64,000 bases of DNA from Actinoplanes campanulatus. Lineage in GTDB: Bacteria; Actinomycetota; Actinomycetes; Mycobacteriales; Micromonosporaceae. The stretch is taken from contig NZ_BMPW01000007.1 of assembly GCF_014647795.1 (NCBI RefSeq), positions 62,001 to 126,000 on the forward strand, in the 5' to 3' direction. The notes below the pieces were generated by a model. The model was not told the DNA's origin. It saw only the letters and a program-made list of their open reading frames with translations, and searched no databases. Below, piece by piece: positions 60,263 through 64,000 of the stretch. Both the position numbers and the translations under genes were made by a program. The first letter of the stretch is position 1. Every line of letters starts with the position of its first letter.

Positions 60263-60853
60263 TCAGCGGCCGAGGCAGAAGCGGGCCAGTTCGGTGGCTC
60301 CGCTGGGGTCTATCCACTCGAAGGTGCCCCGTAGCAGGTCGGCTCGCTGGTCGACGGTGGTGATGGTGGCGGTCATCTCGCCCCACGGCATGGTGACGTG
60401 CAGGAGGATGCGCTCGATGCCGTACGGCAGGGCCGGCAGGTTGTCGTCGGTGGTGGCTCTCAGCAGGAGGCCGTCGGTGGAGATGTCCTCGACCCGGCCG
60501 GTGATCGGCACCCGCTGGCGGCCGTCGATGGTCTCGATCTCGGCGGTGCCGATGGCCGGGTAGTTGCCGGGGCGGCGGGTGGCGGCCCGGCGCTGGACCA
60601 CGTCGGTGGGGGCGTCGCCGATGACGGTGAGCTGGTCGTTGCGCAGTTCGGCCTCGACCCAGGTGACGCCGGAGGCGGTGACGAGTTCGAGGATGCCGAT
60701 GCGGCGGACGCCGGGGCCGTCCAGGCTGAGCACCGGGATGGGCGGGAGTTCGGCGAGGAACGGCGCACTCACCTCGGCCAGCGAGACGAGGACGATGGGC
60801 TGGGTGTCGGGGCAGCGCATGGTGAGGCTGCTGCCCGCCGGAACGGTGATCAT
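60263..60853 (-). CDS. PilZ-domain c-di-GMP-binding protein
   Basis: A 196-residue protein with an N-terminal beta-rich (YcgR-N-like) part and a PilZ domain. The c-di-GMP motif RRAATRR lies near residue 88 and the second motif DISTDG near 125. It should sense cyclic di-GMP; the output is unknown. GGGAGGGG precedes the ATG. Confidence 0.87.
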   Translation of the reverse strand: MITVPAGSSLTMRCPDTQPIVLVSLAEVSAPFLAELPPIPVLSLDGPGVRRIGILELVTASGVTWVEAELRNDQLTVIGDAPTDVVQRRAATRRPGNYPAIGTAEIETIDGRQRVPITGRVEDISTDGLLLRATTDDNLPALPYGIERILLHVTMPWGEMTATITTVDQRADLLRGTFEWIDPSGATELARFCLGR

Positions 60854-60929
60854 CGCCCCTCCCGGTGAAAGGCCGCCGACGAACCGACAGTACCGGCCGC
60901 CGGGGGGCCTCACCGGGCGATTCGGCGGG

Positions 60930-61394
60930 TCAGGCCTCCGGCAGGCGGATGTCGTCGACCTTGACGGTGCAGTCGCTGACGTGCAGACCGTACCGTTCGA
61001 CGGCCTCGATGACCTCGTGGCGGACGTTGGCGGTCACGTCGGAGACCACCTCGCCCGCGTTGATCACCAGGATGACGGTGATCTCCACGTCGGTGCCGTC
61101 CACCTTGGCCCAGACGCCGCGGGTGGCGTCGCCGACCTTGTCCAGGCCGATCTTGTCGAGCACCGAGTTGAAGAAGCGGGCCACGTCGCCGCCGAGTTCG
61201 GCGACGCCGGGAACGGATTTGGCCGCGGAGGCGGCGATCTTCTCGATCACCTCGCGCTCGAACTTGGTGTCGCCGCGGTAGGCCGCCACCTCGATGACCT
61301 CGGCCCCGCCGTGCTGCGGTGGCACGGCCGGAACCACGGCCGGCAGGTAGAACTCCTGCGTCCGGTCCGCGTGGAATTCGGCCTCGTCACTCAT
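60930..61394 (-). CDS. Asp23/Gls24-family envelope stress protein
   Basis: A 154-residue Asp23/Gls24 protein (VIEKIAASAAKSVPGVAELGGDV, VDGTDVEITVILVINAGEVVSDVTANVRHEVIEAVE). Family members coat the membrane face and respond to envelope stress. The ATG has GGGACGG upstream. It is 76 bases before the PilZ gene on the same strand. Confidence 0.88.
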   Translation of the reverse strand: MSDEAEFHADRTQEFYLPAVVPAVPPQHGGAEVIEVAAYRGDTKFEREVIEKIAASAAKSVPGVAELGGDVARFFNSVLDKIGLDKVGDATRGVWAKVDGTDVEITVILVINAGEVVSDVTANVRHEVIEAVERYGLHVSDCTVKVDDIRLPEA

Positions 61395-61547
61395 ATCCGT
61401 CCCTCTGCCTGTGCCTTTCGGAAACCAGGCGAGAGCCTACTAGTGAGTCCGGCTCACGCCTCTCACGGAGTCGTGCCAGGCATGTGTCGGACCGCCGACT
61501 TCAGCAGGCCGGCAGCGCGGGTTGCCGTCGACACGATAGCGCGCCTG

Positions 61548-61576
61548 TTGCGATAGTGTGTGAGACACAGTATCGT
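61548..61576 (+). promoter_or_regulatory. PadR promoter with overlapping operator
   Basis: TTGCGA (61548-61553), a 17-base spacer, and TATCGT (61571-61576) form a promoter; the ATG at 61584 is 7 bases later with no Shine-Dalgarno, so leaderless. The near-palindrome 61552-61574 (GATAGTGTGTG...ACACAGTATC) covers it and is a likely PadR autorepression site. Confidence 0.7.
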
Positions 61577-61583
61577 GGTTGGC

Positions 61584-61943
61584 ATGACAATGGATGCGAC
61601 GCTCTCCGGTCATCTGCAGGAGCTGCGCCGCGGCACGGTCGTCGTCGCGAGCCTCACCGTTCTCCGCGAGCCGGGGTATGGGTACTCGCTGCTCGAGACG
61701 CTGAGCGCGGCCGGGTTCGAGGTGGAGGCGAACACGCTCTACCCGCTGCTGCGGCGACTGGAGGCGCAGGGCCTGCTGACCAGTTCGTGGAACACCGACG
61801 AGGCACGGCCGCGCAAGTTCTACCGCACCACCGAGCAGGGCGATGCCATCGCGGCCGCGCTGCGCGACGAGTGGGTGCGGCTGGACGAGGCGATCGGAGA
61901 CCTGGACCACCCCGCCGGCACCGACTCGAGGAGTGAGAAGTGA
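61584..61943 (+). CDS. PadR-family transcriptional regulator
   Basis: A 119-residue PadR winged helix (LTVLREPGYGYSLLETLSAAGFEVEANTLYPLLRRLEAQGLLTSSW...RKFYRTT). ATG at 61584 is preferred, since the -10 box lies 7 bases upstream; a GTG at 61560 lies inside the promoter. The stop overlaps the start of the next gene (GTGA), whose product is its probable partner. Confidence 0.9.
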   Translation: MTMDATLSGHLQELRRGTVVVASLTVLREPGYGYSLLETLSAAGFEVEANTLYPLLRRLEAQGLLTSSWNTDEARPRKFYRTTEQGDAIAAALRDEWVRLDEAIGDLDHPAGTDSRSEK

Positions 61944-62929
61944 CCACCAGCCTCATCGACCGTTACGTCTTCACCGTGCTGCGCCGGGTTCCGGAGGGGC
62001 AGCGCTCCGACATCGAGCGGGAGTTGCGCACGTCCATCGAGGACGCGGTGGACGCCCGGGTCGACGGCGGCCAGGACCGGGCGGCCGCGGTCGAGCAGAC
62101 CCTGCTGGAGCTGGGCGACCCGGACCGGCTGGCCGACGGTTACGCGGACCGCCCCCGCTACCTGATCGGCCCGGTCTTCTACCCGGCCTGGCAGCGGATC
62201 CTGGTCATGCTGCTCTCCGTCGTCCTGCCGATCGTGGTCGCCGTCATGGTGGTCATCCGGATCCTGGAGGACGCCTCGATCGGCGAGGTGATCGGGACCG
62301 CGGTCGGCACGGCGCTGACGGCCGGCGCGCACATGGTGTTCTGGGTGACGCTGACCTTCGCGATCCTGGAGCGCACCGGGGTGGCCCGGAGCGAGGTGCG
62401 CGGCCGGGCCTGGTCGCTGGACGATCTGCCGCGTTACGAGCCGGGCGCTCCGACGCCGGTGCAGCTGGTCGCCACTCTCGGATGGGCGGTGCTGCTGATC
62501 GCCGTCATCGTCCTGCAACAGTTCGCGTTCACCGAGGTGCCCGTGCTGGACCCGGCGAACTGGTCGTTCTGGTGGCCGTACCTGATCGGGGTGTTGATCC
62601 TGGAGGGGGTGTACGCCGTCTGGCTGTTCCGTCGCGGCGCCTGGTCCCGCACGGTGGCGGTGGTGAACGCGGTGCTCGCGGCGATGTTCGCGATCCCGGT
62701 GACGTGGCTGGCCGCGAACGAGCGGTTCTTCAACCCGGAGTGGATCGCCACCCTGGACTGGGGCGCCACGGATCCGCTGGCCTGGCTGACGGGCGCCACG
62801 ATCTGCATCGCGGTGGGCGGCTCGCTCTACGACGTCGTCGAGGTGGCGGTGCGCTCCGAGCGGGCCCGCCGGGGGCTGCCGACGCCGGTGCCCGGCACCG
62901 GGCGGGAGTTCAGCGCCCCGCTGTCCTGA
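61940..62929 (+). CDS. HAAS/permease-prefix membrane protein paired with PadR
   Basis: A 329-residue protein. The N-terminal about 75 residues resemble the HAAS/permease-prefix helical domain (RVPEGQRSDIERELRTSIEDAVD, LLELGDPDRLADGY). Six or seven membrane helices follow. Such genes usually follow PadR genes and may be regulated or sensed with them; function unknown. It starts GTG overlapping the PadR stop. Confidence 0.8.
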   Translation: MTTSLIDRYVFTVLRRVPEGQRSDIERELRTSIEDAVDARVDGGQDRAAAVEQTLLELGDPDRLADGYADRPRYLIGPVFYPAWQRILVMLLSVVLPIVVAVMVVIRILEDASIGEVIGTAVGTALTAGAHMVFWVTLTFAILERTGVARSEVRGRAWSLDDLPRYEPGAPTPVQLVATLGWAVLLIAVIVLQQFAFTEVPVLDPANWSFWWPYLIGVLILEGVYAVWLFRRGAWSRTVAVVNAVLAAMFAIPVTWLAANERFFNPEWIATLDWGATDPLAWLTGATICIAVGGSLYDVVEVAVRSERARRGLPTPVPGTGREFSAPLS

Positions 62930-63094
62930 CGGTGGGAGGGGGTCGCGGCGAGAAGGCGGGGAGATTGCCCTCAGGTCGGCCGGCGCCGTGCCGATTTTCG
63001 CGGCACTGCCGGAGAGAGACACGGTCCGCATCGTGGCCAGGGCAATCGCTCCGCCGGTCCCAGACACGGATGTTCGGGAAGGAAGCGACCCCCC

Positions 63095-63751
63095 ATGACG
63101 AAGGTTGCCGAACGTGGCCTGCCGGTTCGCCACGACCACTGGAAACCGGTGAACCCACAGCTGGACAGTGTGATCCGCAAGTACATCGACGAGGCGCGGC
63201 GCACCGTGTCCGACACCACCGGCAACTCCGCGACGCTCACGGGCGGTGCGCTGGTCCTGGTGGGGCTCGGGCTGGTGCTGGCCATCGGCACCGGCAATCC
63301 GGTGCTGGCGATCGTTCTCGCGGTGGTGCTGGCGCTGGGCGGGATGGCCTACACCGGGCTGAGATCGCCGCCGCTGGAGGTGGATCAGTTGCGGATCCTG
63401 AGGCCGCTGGGCGGTCCGGGCAACCTGCCGGCCGGGTACCTGGTGCACCCGCTGGCCTGGCGGGCCGGGATGCCGGAGTACCTGACCGAGGTGGCCCGGG
63501 TGCCGGAGCGGCGGATGCGGATCGCGGTCGAGCTGTGCCACCGGCATCCGGGCGCGGTCGTCGACCTGCTGAGGATGGTGGAGCGGGCCGAGTGGTTCGT
63601 CGCCGAGAACAAACCCGGCCATGACTTCACCGAGGCGGGCCGGGAGGCGGAGATCCTGGCGGTCGCCACCCAGGACGTCGAGGAGCACGTTCGGCGGGTT
63701 TCGGCGCTGGCCAGCGGCAAGAAGGCCAAGAAGAAGAAGAGACTGGTGTGA
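63095..63751 (+). CDS. Hypothetical membrane protein, 218 aa
   Basis: Not recognised. An N-terminal soluble part of about 45 residues is followed by two helices (TGGALVLVGLGLVLAIG, VLAIVLAVVLALGGMAY). Then come a cytoplasmic helical domain and a lysine-rich C-terminus (KKAKKKKR). GGAAGGAAGCG precedes the ATG. Single gene, closed by a strong terminator. Confidence 0.72.
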   Translation: MTKVAERGLPVRHDHWKPVNPQLDSVIRKYIDEARRTVSDTTGNSATLTGGALVLVGLGLVLAIGTGNPVLAIVLAVVLALGGMAYTGLRSPPLEVDQLRILRPLGGPGNLPAGYLVHPLAWRAGMPEYLTEVARVPERRMRIAVELCHRHPGAVVDLLRMVERAEWFVAENKPGHDFTEAGREAEILAVATQDVEEHVRRVSALASGKKAKKKKRLV

Positions 63752-63794
63752 ACGACAGGGCGCCCCCGGCATCGCCGGGGGCGCCCTGTCGTTT
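63752..63794 (+). terminator. Strong intrinsic terminator
   Basis: ACGACAGGGCGCCCCCGGC (63752-63770) pairs perfectly with the 19-base arm 63774-63792 across ATC, followed by TTT. It begins right after the stop. Confidence 0.9.
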
Positions 63795-64000
63795 CCCTGA
63801 GGTCTCCCGGCAGCACCGCCCGGCGGGCGCGCCGAGGGCCGGACCCGGCAGCGCCTCGCGGGTCTGCACGATCGGGTACGGGTAGGCGTACCGGAAATGC
63901 TCTGAAGGGTGATGCGCGCCGAGCGCAACCGGACAGCGGGGTGGAAACGGTCCATCAGGGGCTTAAGTTGATCTTCCCGGGCGGACAGAATCGGCCTCAG
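63795..64000. other. End of window, nothing supported
   Basis: About 200 bases without a gene I can support. It contains a weak version of the CCCGGCGGGCGCG repeat near 63820 and a possible promoter towards the right edge. Confidence 0.4.

Overview
The window is high-GC actinomycete DNA. Gene order, GTG/TTG starts, many 4-base gene overlaps, Tat-secreted polysaccharide hydrolases and the lack of mycobacterial envelope genes suggest a Micromonosporaceae-type soil actinomycete such as Actinoplanes; that placement is inference. No rRNA, tRNA or CRISPR array was seen.

Positions 1 to about 44,100 are mostly a cholesterol/steroid catabolic region. It starts with a cut-off flavin monooxygenase, a ChoD-type oxidase and a hydrolase. 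Then come cyp125 and fadA5 (side chain), a KstR2-type module for rings C/D (SDR, fadE30, fadD3, enoyl-CoA hydratase, fadE31, fadE32, fadE33), the hsaA-hsaD-hsaC-hsaB ring A/B operon divergent from kshA-small gene-kshB, hsaE-hsaG-hsaF preceded by a KstD/Kst4D-like flavoenzyme, a second kstD, the igr-like operon fadE28-fadE29-chsH-ltp2, the regulator kstR, a third kstD and a thioesterase. Seven sites fit the KstR motif TnnAACnnGTTnnA fully or nearly, and one site fits the KstR2 motif AnCAAGnnCTTGnT, so most of the set can be read as one regulon. Genes with no obvious steroid role lie inside it: a Ser/Thr kinase, a Uma2 nuclease-fold protein, and a GlnX-GlnH-NfeD-flotillin membrane block.

The most unusual signal is at gene junctions. 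A 77-bp element occurs three times, and a 44-bp internally deleted form once, always joined to the downstream gene by an ATGA or GTGA overlap. Each copy encodes a tiny peptide (26 or 15 codons) and carries the Shine-Dalgarno of the next gene. This is the architecture of mycobacterial MIRU elements. Two more junctions (fadE31/fadE32 and glnX/glnH) carry tandem triplicates of the ribosome-binding-site/start segment. A palindromic repeat sits in frame inside fadE31 and has relatives between convergent genes. An IS200/IS605-like remnant lies between fadE32 and fadE33 and supplies the fadE33 ribosome-binding site. ChsH2 and ChsH1, separate subunits in M. tuberculosis, are fused here.

From about 44,100 to 51,900 there are extracellular carbohydrate genes (pectinesterase, serine hydrolase, GH5 mannanase with a CebR-like operator), a repeat-rich gene-poor stretch, and a plasmid RepA-like protein. 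From 51,900 to 57,600 come a RecB-like nuclease, an HsdM-like methylase with an HTH domain, and an EamA transporter head-to-head with a MocR regulator whose start codons overlap. From 57,600 to the end are ordinary genes: SelO, DUF2752 and RDD membrane proteins, PilZ, Asp23, a PadR regulator with its membrane partner, and a final membrane protein closed by a strong terminator.
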